Below, one piece after another: positions 25,569 to 33,866 of a stretch of 64,000 bases of DNA; positions within the stretch are counted from its first letter, which is position 1; each line of letters opens with the position of its first letter. Under the pieces are notes generated by a model. It saw only the letters and a program-made list of their open reading frames with translations. It was not told the origin of the DNA and made no database searches. The stretch covers positions 1-64,000 of the forward strand of contig JBKBRB010000006.1 of the NCBI GenBank assembly GCA_046292465.1, given 5' to 3'. The DNA comes from JANWWM01 sp046292465 (lineage in GTDB: Bacteria > Bacteroidota > Chlorobiia > Chlorobiales > Thermochlorobacteraceae). A program made the position numbers and the translations under genes.

Positions 25569-26108
25569 TTATCGATTAAGATTTTGGTTGATGATGATAA
25601 ACAGAAATGCTGCTTGCAATACCGCCGTTATAATCTGCAAAACCGACACAAAACTTTGGAGCGCGCTCAGCGCGCCACCCGGCACAATCACGGTATCGCC
25701 TCGCAAGAGCACTGGAAAATACGACTGCTCGCCTGTCTCCACAAATTTTTCAACATTGATTCGGATAATTTTCTCAACGGCTGTTGTGTCCTGCATTGTG
25801 TAGCGAATGATTCTAACTTCATCTAACTTTGCGTTTGAAGTAGGACCGCCCGCCAGCGAAATTAACGAAATAATATCTGTTGTGTAAGGCACAATCATCT
25901 TCCCTGTTTTCTTTACCTCTCCCCACAAGTTGATGTCTATTTGCACACCCTGACCTTGTCCATAATAATAAACAGCTGGAGAGTTACCTAGTTGTTCAGG
26001 AGACAAGGTGTTTTGTGAAGGTAAGTTTCCTCCAAAAGCTTGTGCGAGTGTTTTATTCGGGTGTGAAGTTAAGAAAAGCCCAACAACAATACAAAAAACA
26101 AAACGCAT
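25569..26108 (-). CDS. SLBB-domain export protein with C-terminal membrane helix
   Basis: 179 residues. N-terminal signal peptide (FVFCIVVGLFLTS, cleavage near TLAQA). The middle carries an SLBB fold: 'INLWGEVKKTGKMIVPYTTDIISLISLAGGPTSNAKLDEVRIIR', in consecutive pieces at about 60-105, followed by 'LLRGDTVIVPGG'. A hydrophobic helix (VLQIITAVLQAAFLFIII) ends the protein. SLBB domains occur in Wza-type polysaccharide export and, singly, in other surface-export proteins. A lone SLBB with a terminal anchor is not a complete export channel. It lies in the PorU-PorV-Fn3 run, 17 bases after the Fn3 lipoprotein stop, which suggests an accessory envelope role. Confidence 0.82.
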   Translation of the reverse strand: MRFVFCIVVGLFLTSHPNKTLAQAFGGNLPSQNTLSPEQLGNSPAVYYYGQGQGVQIDINLWGEVKKTGKMIVPYTTDIISLISLAGGPTSNAKLDEVRIIRYTMQDTTAVEKIIRINVEKFVETGEQSYFPVLLRGDTVIVPGGALSALQSFVSVLQIITAVLQAAFLFIIINQNLNR

Positions 26109-26125
26109 TTAATTTCAACTGGTTT

Positions 26126-26944
26126 TTATGGGTTAATAAAAAAGGTTTGTCGGTTTGAGGGCGCGCCCACATTCGCATCAAATCCAAGCGGATGAAACAT
26201 CACGAACCAAAAGTAACGTCGCCCTCTTTGCAATGGCTTAAACACTTTCACACCTGTTGTTCCGGGAAAGGTCGTTTGAATGCGACTGAAATTAATGCGC
26301 ACCGAATCGCTTGCAAAAAATGTCTGTCCTGTTGCCACGGCGACACAATTTTCTTCTCGGAAATCTAAATCCTCGACATAGACTTTCAAGCAATAGAATC
26401 CTTGACTTTGATTATTATCCAACCAGCGGAAAGTTAAGACGCTATCACTTGGCAGTTGAATATCCCCTCTTGGCGCATCGGCTGTTCCGGGTATACGCAG
26501 TTCATATTGCTGAAACGCTTCTGAAAAATCACTTGCTACATCGAGTTTTGAATATGCAACCAATTTGTAGTAATACATTGTGCTCCTCCGCACATTTTCA
26601 TCAATGAAGACCGTATCAGGTAAGTTTTGCGCGGCTTGCGAGCCGATTGGAAGTTTTTGGCGCAACGAAAAATTCACCGGCACGCCGTTAATGGCTTGCT
26701 CCGTGCGCCACACTTCATACCCACCTAAGTTGCGTTCAGGATTTTGAAACCATTCTAATCGAAGTCCGCCTCTTGGCGACTCTCTAATCACAGAAGGTTG
26801 AATGCCTCGAATGGCTCTGGCTGTGTCGGCACTTTTTGGCACAAAGCGCGGCACACTCGGTGGTGTGGCTTGTGGTTCTTCTTTACAAGCCGAAGCAAAG
26901 ATGGCAATTAATGCAAGTTGAATGAGTATGAGTTTTGAGTTCAT
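26126..26944 (-). CDS. Fibronectin type III-like lipoprotein
   Basis: 272 residues from the ATG at 26944, selected because it yields a lipoprotein signal (MNSKLILIQLALIAIFASAC, cysteine at residue 20). An alternative upstream start would overlap the PorV gene. Two fibronectin-like segments can be seen: 'LRLEWFQNPERNLGGYEVWRTE' with 'YYYKLVAYSKLDVASDFSE', and later 'VLTFRWLDNNQSQGFYCLKVYVED' with 'RRYFWFVMFHP'. Likely held at the outer membrane. It lies between the PorV-like and SLBB genes with gaps of 14 and 17 bases. Such lipoproteins often accompany type IX secretion genes, but no precise function is known. Confidence 0.78.
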   Translation of the reverse strand: MNSKLILIQLALIAIFASACKEEPQATPPSVPRFVPKSADTARAIRGIQPSVIRESPRGGLRLEWFQNPERNLGGYEVWRTEQAINGVPVNFSLRQKLPIGSQAAQNLPDTVFIDENVRRSTMYYYKLVAYSKLDVASDFSEAFQQYELRIPGTADAPRGDIQLPSDSVLTFRWLDNNQSQGFYCLKVYVEDLDFREENCVAVATGQTFFASDSVRINFSRIQTTFPGTTGVKVFKPLQRGRRYFWFVMFHPLGFDANVGAPSNRQTFFINP

Positions 26945-26958
26945 GGTTCTAATTATTT

Positions 26959-28038
26959 TCACAACCATTCATCTAATCGCACGCTCAGTGAAATTCGATG
27001 TGGCGACCCTAATTCGCTGTTTTGATAGGCATAATCGATAAACAAGGCACGAATAATCGACAGCCCTGCACCGAGCGTCAGTTGCTTATCAAACGAGCCG
27101 ACGCGTAGTGCAAGCAAAGAGCGGTACCGATATTCTGCTCCGATTGATGTAATGCCGTTGTAGCGCGTGTCGCGGCTAATCACGCCCAAAATACTGCTTG
27201 AAAGAAATGGCAGTGGCTGTTGATACGAAAGCGACGCAATCAGACAGCGCGGAATGGCGGCTTTGTTGTTGCCTTTATCAGGTGTGTTCCAAGTTATTGG
27301 TGTGTTAAATAAATCTCTCACGGTTAAGCCGAGTGCCATCATTCCGAGCGATTTACTTCCAACAAAATCATTCACGTTGAAGCGAAGCATTGTGCCAATG
27401 TCGACGCCAATCCCTGTGCCTGAAACGGAATTGGCACCCACGAATTCATTTAATCGATTTCCCGAAAATCCTTCACGAACATATTTGAAGGTAATTCCGA
27501 CAGGCAACTCGATTGGCAGGTTAAAATACTGCCAGCCAAAGTCGAGCCGACGAAACAAGTTTTTTGAAAAGGTAACGAAAACCGCATCGCTTACATTTGC
27601 AAACGAGCCGATGTTATATCGCCCTTCAACAATGCCTGCAAAGTCAAATGGGTCGTTGGGATTGAGTTGCGCACTTTCGTTGAGCGGAATATCGGAGACA
27701 CTGTTGCGAATCCAGTTGAGTGAAAGCCCTACGCCACCGCCCAAGTTTTGCGTGTATCCCAAATGAAAGTAATGTGAGAGCGGGTCGCCCAGTGTTCCAA
27801 ATTGATTGGAATACATGGTGCTAACAAGTTGCCCATCGACGAAGGCGACGGCGGCAGGATTCCAATAAAAGCCGGAGCCGTCGTTGTTATCAATCGGCGT
27901 AAACTGCCCGCCTAACGCCAAAGCACGCGCACCCAGCGGAATTTCCAAGAACGCCGCCGTGTAGTTTTGCGCTTGAATCGACACAACTCTACACACCAGC
28001 AGAAGCGCAAGCAGAATTTTCAAATGCGTCTTTATCAT
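26959..28038 (-). CDS. PorV/PorQ family outer-membrane protein (type IX secretion)
   Basis: 359 residues with signal peptide (LLALLLVCRVVSIQAQ). The opening of the mature protein 'AAFLEIPLGARALALGGQFTPIDNNDGSGFYWNPAAVAF' in consecutive pieces is the hallmark of the PorV/PorQ family, followed by barrel strands. In type IX secretion PorV shuttles cargo from the SprA translocon to the PorU sortase at the outer membrane. The gene follows the PorU-like gene by 21 bases, as expected for a functional pair. Whether it is PorV proper or PorQ-like cannot be settled here. Other T9SS core genes (porK, L, M, N, sprA) are not in the window. Confidence 0.88.
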   Translation of the reverse strand: MIKTHLKILLALLLVCRVVSIQAQNYTAAFLEIPLGARALALGGQFTPIDNNDGSGFYWNPAAVAFVDGQLVSTMYSNQFGTLGDPLSHYFHLGYTQNLGGGVGLSLNWIRNSVSDIPLNESAQLNPNDPFDFAGIVEGRYNIGSFANVSDAVFVTFSKNLFRRLDFGWQYFNLPIELPVGITFKYVREGFSGNRLNEFVGANSVSGTGIGVDIGTMLRFNVNDFVGSKSLGMMALGLTVRDLFNTPITWNTPDKGNNKAAIPRCLIASLSYQQPLPFLSSSILGVISRDTRYNGITSIGAEYRYRSLLALRVGSFDKQLTLGAGLSIIRALFIDYAYQNSELGSPHRISLSVRLDEWL

Positions 28039-28059
28039 CTTTGAGTTAAATCGTTCGAG

Positions 28060-31000
28060 TTATCGCAAGCGGACGATTTTAATAATTTTCTCGATTGCAC
28101 GTCCTCGCGATGTAATGCGCAGTTTTCCATAATAAACGCCGTTAGCGACTTCGTTGCCGTTGTCGTCTTTGCCAGTCCAAATGAGTGCATGGTCGCCGCT
28201 ACTCCTCAGTTGTCCAACGCCATCCGCCACCTGTGAGCCAGTTGGAAACACGCTTAATGCACGTGGTCCCGGCTCACGGCACGTTGCAATCAATCGCCCT
28301 GAAACCGTGTAAATTTTCAGTTCAAAGGCATCGGCTTCTTGAATCGGGTTAATGACTTGATAGGCGATAAAGGTTCTTTCGTTAAACGGATTAGGGTATG
28401 CACCATGGGCAACCAAATCAAAATCTGCGCTCACATTGAAGCGCATTTTTTCCGAGCGCACTTCGTTCAAATTTGCATCATGGAAAACAAACTGCAGGGT
28501 ATTTTCTCCCGGCTCAAACTCATCGTCGAATGTCATTCCAACCACGTTGGCATTGGGCGTATTGCGCGGAATTGTGAGTTTTGATTTTAAGGCTTCGGAA
28601 CTATCGTTATTACGAATTACCCTAATTAGATCTTCATCAATGTAAATGCCATTCTGGTCTTGAACAACCACCGTCACTCTTGGGCGACGCGATGCTGGCG
28701 AGCCAGAGCGATAGGCTTGTCCTTCAATACCCAAACTCACAATTGGACGCTCTGAATCGGTTGTGTTCATCAAACTGTATGTTCCAAAACGTGGCGCTTC
28801 AAATTGAATCGTCAGAGAATCTACACGTCTTTGACTTATTACCTTCAACCAACGTTCAATCGGTTCAGAGAAGAAATATGCCGATGTGTTTTGGCGTATC
28901 TCTGACGGTTCATTCGAGGAAATTTTCATTTTTACTGCGATAGGCTTTGTGAGCGTCAAGCTTGTATCGACGCGCTCAATGCGATACGCCAACCGCTCTG
29001 CTGTATTTGACTGCGATGCTAAACGCACGAAATTATTATCTGGCTGACTGATTTTCGGCGGATTCACAATCCTTGAGATGCGCAAAAATCCATTTTGCGA
29101 GAAGGTATTGGGTTCATAAACAAGACGCACGTTCTCATCAATCGTGATTGAATCAGCAGCGGTGCGCACTCTGAACAAGTTATACTGAACCGCGCGTTGA
29201 TTAGAAAGATTGTTGAAATAAGTTGATTCATATCGTTGTCCTGTCGTATCTGCAAGCACTCTGATTCCGATGCGATAGGTTTCCAACAAGTTCATCCACG
29301 AGGGCACGGGGATTTTTGCTTTTGCCACGCCATTTGCAGGCAACGCGACGCTTACCGTGTCAATAAGACGAATTTGGCTTGCGACTAAATACGGCGATTG
29401 GTTCGGCGCAATTCCGTTTGAGATAGAATTTTCGTAGAAATAAACGACGGCTCTTTCAACAGGCTGATTGCTCCAGTTATAGACATCGGCAGCAATCACA
29501 ACGCGTTCACCATCGGGGTAAAAGTCAATCGTGTTGTTGTTGAAAAGTTGTCCTTCGCCTTCAGTAGCACGGCGCACGGCGGCAACATCGGGCGGGTTGC
29601 CCACTTGCGCGAGGAATGAGTCAGAAAAGAATTGTCCGCTATCGGTTTGTGCAACAGCGCGATAGGTTACGCGATTCGGTTCGCGCATGTAGATTGCAGG
29701 GATTGAATCAATGGTCTGGTAGAGGTTCGGCGCAGTCATGGTTGAAGCCAATCGACGCTGAAAGACTGTGCTGAATACGGTTGTATCTGCGGGCGTTGAA
29801 AGTGCTAATCGCGCTGGCTCGACGGCTTGAACGCTCACATCAAGCGCAACATTTGAGATATTGAATCGCGACTCGACTTCCATCACAAAGCGTTGTGCTT
29901 CGTTTTGAACTGTTGCAAAGTCTCGTGTTGGCTCAATGCGTCGGAAAAACGGTGCAGCGGTCGTGAAACTGATGTTTCCGTTTGCATCATCGTTGCCCTC
30001 AATACTTCTCACATACACTTTGAAATGTCCGCCCCTCATAGCAGGCATTTGTCCTCTACCGTCAGGTGGATTTGGAATTTGCACAAAGAGCGTATCGACG
30101 AACACACCATTTTGCAGTTGTCCAATTTTTCCATTTTGCACGATGAAGGGAATCGGAGCCGTGCTCACATCAAAATTGTTTTGGTCGGTAATGCGTCCTT
30201 CGCCAATGCCATTTTCAATGCCGTCGACGCTTCCAACCACTTTCAAAACAGAACCGATTGGCGCAATGTTCGTCGGCAAGTTCCAACGAATGCGTGAGCG
30301 ATTATTGGCATTACGCTTTGGCGCAACGAGCCGCACAGCCGGGTCACCAATGACCCCATATTGGTGCATTTGCGATGGGGCTTGCTCAGGATAAACATTG
30401 ATGTTTCTCAGGTAGTAACGAATTTTGCCTCTGAACATCATGTCGCCAACTGTCAGACCTTGAAAGCGCTCATTGAACAAAAAGTCATAAACGGCTTGTG
30501 CCATCAAAAAATCGTTGATGAACCAGCCGTAGCCTGCTGAGGCAATCAAGCCAATTGCACCACGCTGTCGTGAAATGGTGAAGGTGCGCGAGAGCGGTTG
30601 CTCTGTATCAATTGCACCCACGAAGCAAGTAAAGCTGGTTACGAATGGCAATGTGTTGAAATTATTGAGCAGTAGGGCGGATTGATTGTCGAGCAATCGG
30701 CTATCACCCCAAATTGCACCGCCACCGTGTCCCATAAAATTCACGACCGAATATCCTTCGTTCATCTTATCCAAAAGTTGTTGGGTTGAACCAACATATC
30801 GGTCGAAGGTAAGCGTTTGGTCATATTTCAAGCGTCCAAGCCCTGTATGCAATCGGTCAATAAAAAATGAGCGGTTGATATGATTACGCACAAGAGAATC
30901 CGTTTGCGCGAGTTTGTTATTTTGTTGGGGCTGTCCATCTAAACCAAACACGTTTCCGCCGCCTTCTGCCTCGCCGCCAATGAGCAAAATTTTGTTCTTC

Positions 31001-33744
31001 CAAACGCCCATCGTTGGGTTCGTTTCATACTTGATAAGTTTTTCCAGATACAATCCAACTTCTTGCCTTGTTACAACAGGCAAGCGCGCAATCTGCATGT
31101 CGGGCACAAGGTCGAGTTGTCCTGTTTCGTCTATGCCGTCAATCATTGCAAACCATGAGTCGGAAGGCGTTGCGCCGAAAATGAACGTTTGGACATGAAA
31201 GGTTGGCACATCCCCACGCCGTATTCTGGCGAAGCGCGTCGGACCAACAAGCAACACGTAAGTTGGCGGCTGTTGCCACTCGTGATACGCATAGTTCAAA
31301 AACTCACGAATGGCATGTGGACTTCGTATGCCGTAGTTAAACTCGTCGTAAATGCTTTCAACCGTTGTTACCAGCACATTGCTGTTTTCGCCACGCGCCG
31401 CTAACACTGCCTCTCGATGTTGCTTGTATCGGAAAATTTCGTTTTGAGGATTGGTCGCACTTTGCTCGGTGATGAAGTTGTTGGAGGTGATGAGAATGAA
31501 ATTGTAGTTATTGTTTCGGTCTACCAAACGGCGTTGTGGGTTGTAGTAATCCGCTGGTTCTACTTTTTCATAGCGCACAGGCAATTTTTTCTTTGTGGTT
31601 TCAATCGCGAGATATTCCACGCTTTCAGGGTTAATGACGTCGTCTTGGAAAACAATTTGAAAAAATGTTCCGGGCAAAAAGCCGCCGAAGCCATCAGGCT
31701 CTTGATACGGACGAAGGATAAAGTTTGTGATTTTACCAACGCCTTTTTTGTAGAGGTCAATGTTCTGCGATGTAAATCCGCCGATTTGGAATTGATAGCG
31801 GCCGGGCACAGAGCGTGGCGGCGTAGTGAACGTGATTTCGTTTTGATAGGCGCGATATAGCCGCTTGTAACTGATTTTGAACCAGTTGAATGCGAATGTT
31901 CGTGCAGGATTGCCTTCGTTATATCGGTCTTCGTTTTGAATGCTGAGCTGCAAGCGTTGTTGGGCGTCTGTCAAGCCTGCACGCAAGATACCGTGAAACT
32001 CTTGCGGCAATCGAATTTTTTGGATATGTGGAATTTGTGAGTTTGCGCCTCGCCCCCACTCTGCGGTCATGATTCGTATCGAGTTAAGCGACACAGCAGC
32101 AATGTTTTGGCTGTTAGATAGTCCGCCTACTCGACTGATGCCGTGAAAAGCGGCTTCAATATCAATGAAATCTTCGTTAAGGGTAATGGGATTGAGCTGT
32201 ATATCAGGATAAGGAATGGGAATGGTGAAATCGATGCGGCGATTGAGCGAGATTTGGGTCCAGAAAATTTTATCGCGTGAATCTGAGTGATTGCGCGTGC
32301 GTCGGTAGGCTGGCGTGCGAATGGAATCGTAAAATCCGCTCAATCGATTTTCGGTGTTGACGATGACGCGAATATCAGTGGTATCTCCACCAGCGATGAA
32401 GAACTTTTCTGGAAGGTCGTCTGCGTCGGCTTCGAAGTGCAAAGTACTACGGAACGAGCGAAAGAGCGTGCCGCCTGCAAAGAAGGGCGAGTTAGGTGCA
32501 ATGGTCGTGCGAATCTCGCCAGAAATTTCCGTCAAGCGAAGCCCACGATTTTGCGGCGTCAGGGTTTGCTCCCAATAGAGGTAATAAACATTCTCTTCGG
32601 AGAAGGGGTCGCGATACATATCGGGGCGCGTGGTGTCTTTGCCACCAATTTGATGACGCTCTCCAAAGAACTCGATGAAGTCATCACGATTGAAGCGTCC
32701 ATCATTTTCGCCGCGCACCAAAATTGGGATTTCTCGGCTCTTGTTGAAAATCCGATAGGTTCTTGGGTCGGCACTGAAAAAATCGGGCGGCAAACCTCCA
32801 TCTAAAAATTCGAAGAATCCGATACGGTAAAGTCCATCTTCATTGACGATGATTCGATACTTCGGCACAATCGGCAAGCCAGAATACGGCTTGGCAAGTT
32901 GCGCATTTGGAATTGTATTCGTGCCGTTGTTAAACAGCATTTGTTGAGTTGGCACGATTGTATTCGGCTGAACTAAGGTTGGCTTAAATCGCTCGCGCTT
33001 GGCGGGCATTTTGCTGAGCAGTTCTTTTTCATCTATGCCGATTTTGAACTGTGATGCGTCTTGATGCTCTGTGCCGAGCGTGAGTTCAACCGTAATTTTT
33101 TTCGTGTAGGAAAGCGTTTTCGTGTTTGGGTTATACAGATATGGCGAAACCGAAAGCATAGAGATGTCGGTGCCGCGCATTGAGCCTGCAAAGAACCAAT
33201 CGAGTTGTTTTTTGGGATAAACATCGCTTGGCTTAATCGTTCGTTTTCGCTCGTAAGTTTCTTCTTTTGGCATGCCGATTGGCGTATCATTTTCGGCTTC
33301 TGAATTAAACGGAAGTGTCAGACGCACAGACCCTTGTCCTGCAACACTTACAATGCGCGCCGAAAGAATTTTGCCCTGCACTTCATAAGTGAAATACGGA
33401 ATCGGATAAACGACATGCTCATTCTGATACGACCGCTTTTCCACCTCGATGCGTTGAACGCTTGAACCATCGGGCAGAGATTCGCTGATAACTTTCGGCT
33501 CGTCGAATTCAAGTTCCATCACGACTTTGTTATTGCCGCGCGGCTCTACTTTGAGCACGGAGGCTTTGACTTCTGCTTCTTTGAGCGCGTCGCTGTTTTT
33601 TTGAGGTATGCTCTTTTGAAAGAGCGTGTTAGACTTGGGTGTGAAGCGTTGTTCTGCATCTTGTGCTGCTAGCGTTTGAACGGCAGGCAGGTTGAGAAGC
33701 GCAAGAGAAATAGTCAGAACGATGCCTCGTTGTATCGGGTTCAT
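28060..33744 (-). CDS. PorU-like type IX secretion sortase (C25 gingipain family)
   Basis: 1894 residues from the ATG at 33744, which gives a signal peptide (MNPIQRGIVLTISLALLNLP, cleavage near TLAAQ). A further 5' extension lacks one. The C25 peptidase domain is central: 'PPTYVLLVGPTRFARI', 'LDLVPDMQIARLPV', 'VVNFMGHGGGAIWGDSRLL' with the catalytic histidine near residue 1005, and 'PFVTSFTCFVGAIDTE' with the catalytic cysteine near 1040. The end carries a FlgD-like fold ('AYPNPFNERTFIAYQV', 'HALIWTGKDDNGNEVANGVYYG'). PorU cleaves the C-terminal sorting domain of cargo and transfers it to lipid. Length exceeds the ~1150 residues of P. gingivalis PorU, with large extra beta-domains on both sides. 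secA lies 122 bases upstream. Confidence 0.9.
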   Translation of the reverse strand: MNPIQRGIVLTISLALLNLPAVQTLAAQDAEQRFTPKSNTLFQKSIPQKNSDALKEAEVKASVLKVEPRGNNKVVMELEFDEPKVISESLPDGSSVQRIEVEKRSYQNEHVVYPIPYFTYEVQGKILSARIVSVAGQGSVRLTLPFNSEAENDTPIGMPKEETYERKRTIKPSDVYPKKQLDWFFAGSMRGTDISMLSVSPYLYNPNTKTLSYTKKITVELTLGTEHQDASQFKIGIDEKELLSKMPAKRERFKPTLVQPNTIVPTQQMLFNNGTNTIPNAQLAKPYSGLPIVPKYRIIVNEDGLYRIGFFEFLDGGLPPDFFSADPRTYRIFNKSREIPILVRGENDGRFNRDDFIEFFGERHQIGGKDTTRPDMYRDPFSEENVYYLYWEQTLTPQNRGLRLTEISGEIRTTIAPNSPFFAGGTLFRSFRSTLHFEADADDLPEKFFIAGGDTTDIRVIVNTENRLSGFYDSIRTPAYRRTRNHSDSRDKIFWTQISLNRRIDFTIPIPYPDIQLNPITLNEDFIDIEAAFHGISRVGGLSNSQNIAAVSLNSIRIMTAEWGRGANSQIPHIQKIRLPQEFHGILRAGLTDAQQRLQLSIQNEDRYNEGNPARTFAFNWFKISYKRLYRAYQNEITFTTPPRSVPGRYQFQIGGFTSQNIDLYKKGVGKITNFILRPYQEPDGFGGFLPGTFFQIVFQDDVINPESVEYLAIETTKKKLPVRYEKVEPADYYNPQRRLVDRNNNYNFILITSNNFITEQSATNPQNEIFRYKQHREAVLAARGENSNVLVTTVESIYDEFNYGIRSPHAIREFLNYAYHEWQQPPTYVLLVGPTRFARIRRGDVPTFHVQTFIFGATPSDSWFAMIDGIDETGQLDLVPDMQIARLPVVTRQEVGLYLEKLIKYETNPTMGVWKNKILLIGGEAEGGGNVFGLDGQPQQNNKLAQTDSLVRNHINRSFFIDRLHTGLGRLKYDQTLTFDRYVGSTQQLLDKMNEGYSVVNFMGHGGGAIWGDSRLLDNQSALLLNNFNTLPFVTSFTCFVGAIDTEQPLSRTFTISRQRGAIGLIASAGYGWFINDFLMAQAVYDFLFNERFQGLTVGDMMFRGKIRYYLRNINVYPEQAPSQMHQYGVIGDPAVRLVAPKRNANNRSRIRWNLPTNIAPIGSVLKVVGSVDGIENGIGEGRITDQNNFDVSTAPIPFIVQNGKIGQLQNGVFVDTLFVQIPNPPDGRGQMPAMRGGHFKVYVRSIEGNDDANGNISFTTAAPFFRRIEPTRDFATVQNEAQRFVMEVESRFNISNVALDVSVQAVEPARLALSTPADTTVFSTVFQRRLASTMTAPNLYQTIDSIPAIYMREPNRVTYRAVAQTDSGQFFSDSFLAQVGNPPDVAAVRRATEGEGQLFNNNTIDFYPDGERVVIAADVYNWSNQPVERAVVYFYENSISNGIAPNQSPYLVASQIRLIDTVSVALPANGVAKAKIPVPSWMNLLETYRIGIRVLADTTGQRYESTYFNNLSNQRAVQYNLFRVRTAADSITIDENVRLVYEPNTFSQNGFLRISRIVNPPKISQPDNNFVRLASQSNTAERLAYRIERVDTSLTLTKPIAVKMKISSNEPSEIRQNTSAYFFSEPIERWLKVISQRRVDSLTIQFEAPRFGTYSLMNTTDSERPIVSLGIEGQAYRSGSPASRRPRVTVVVQDQNGIYIDEDLIRVIRNNDSSEALKSKLTIPRNTPNANVVGMTFDDEFEPGENTLQFVFHDANLNEVRSEKMRFNVSADFDLVAHGAYPNPFNERTFIAYQVINPIQEADAFELKIYTVSGRLIATCREPGPRALSVFPTGSQVADGVGQLRSSGDHALIWTGKDDNGNEVANGVYYGKLRITSRGRAIEKIIKIVRLR

Positions 33745-33866
33745 TGCAGATGGTAGAGTACTCAAAAAGGTTTTCGTTTTTCGGCTTTTTGGGTGTGAGC
33801 ACAAGTTTAAGGAATTGAGAACTGTCTTTTCAGCCCTCAATTTTTCCCCAGTTTCACTTTGTTGCA

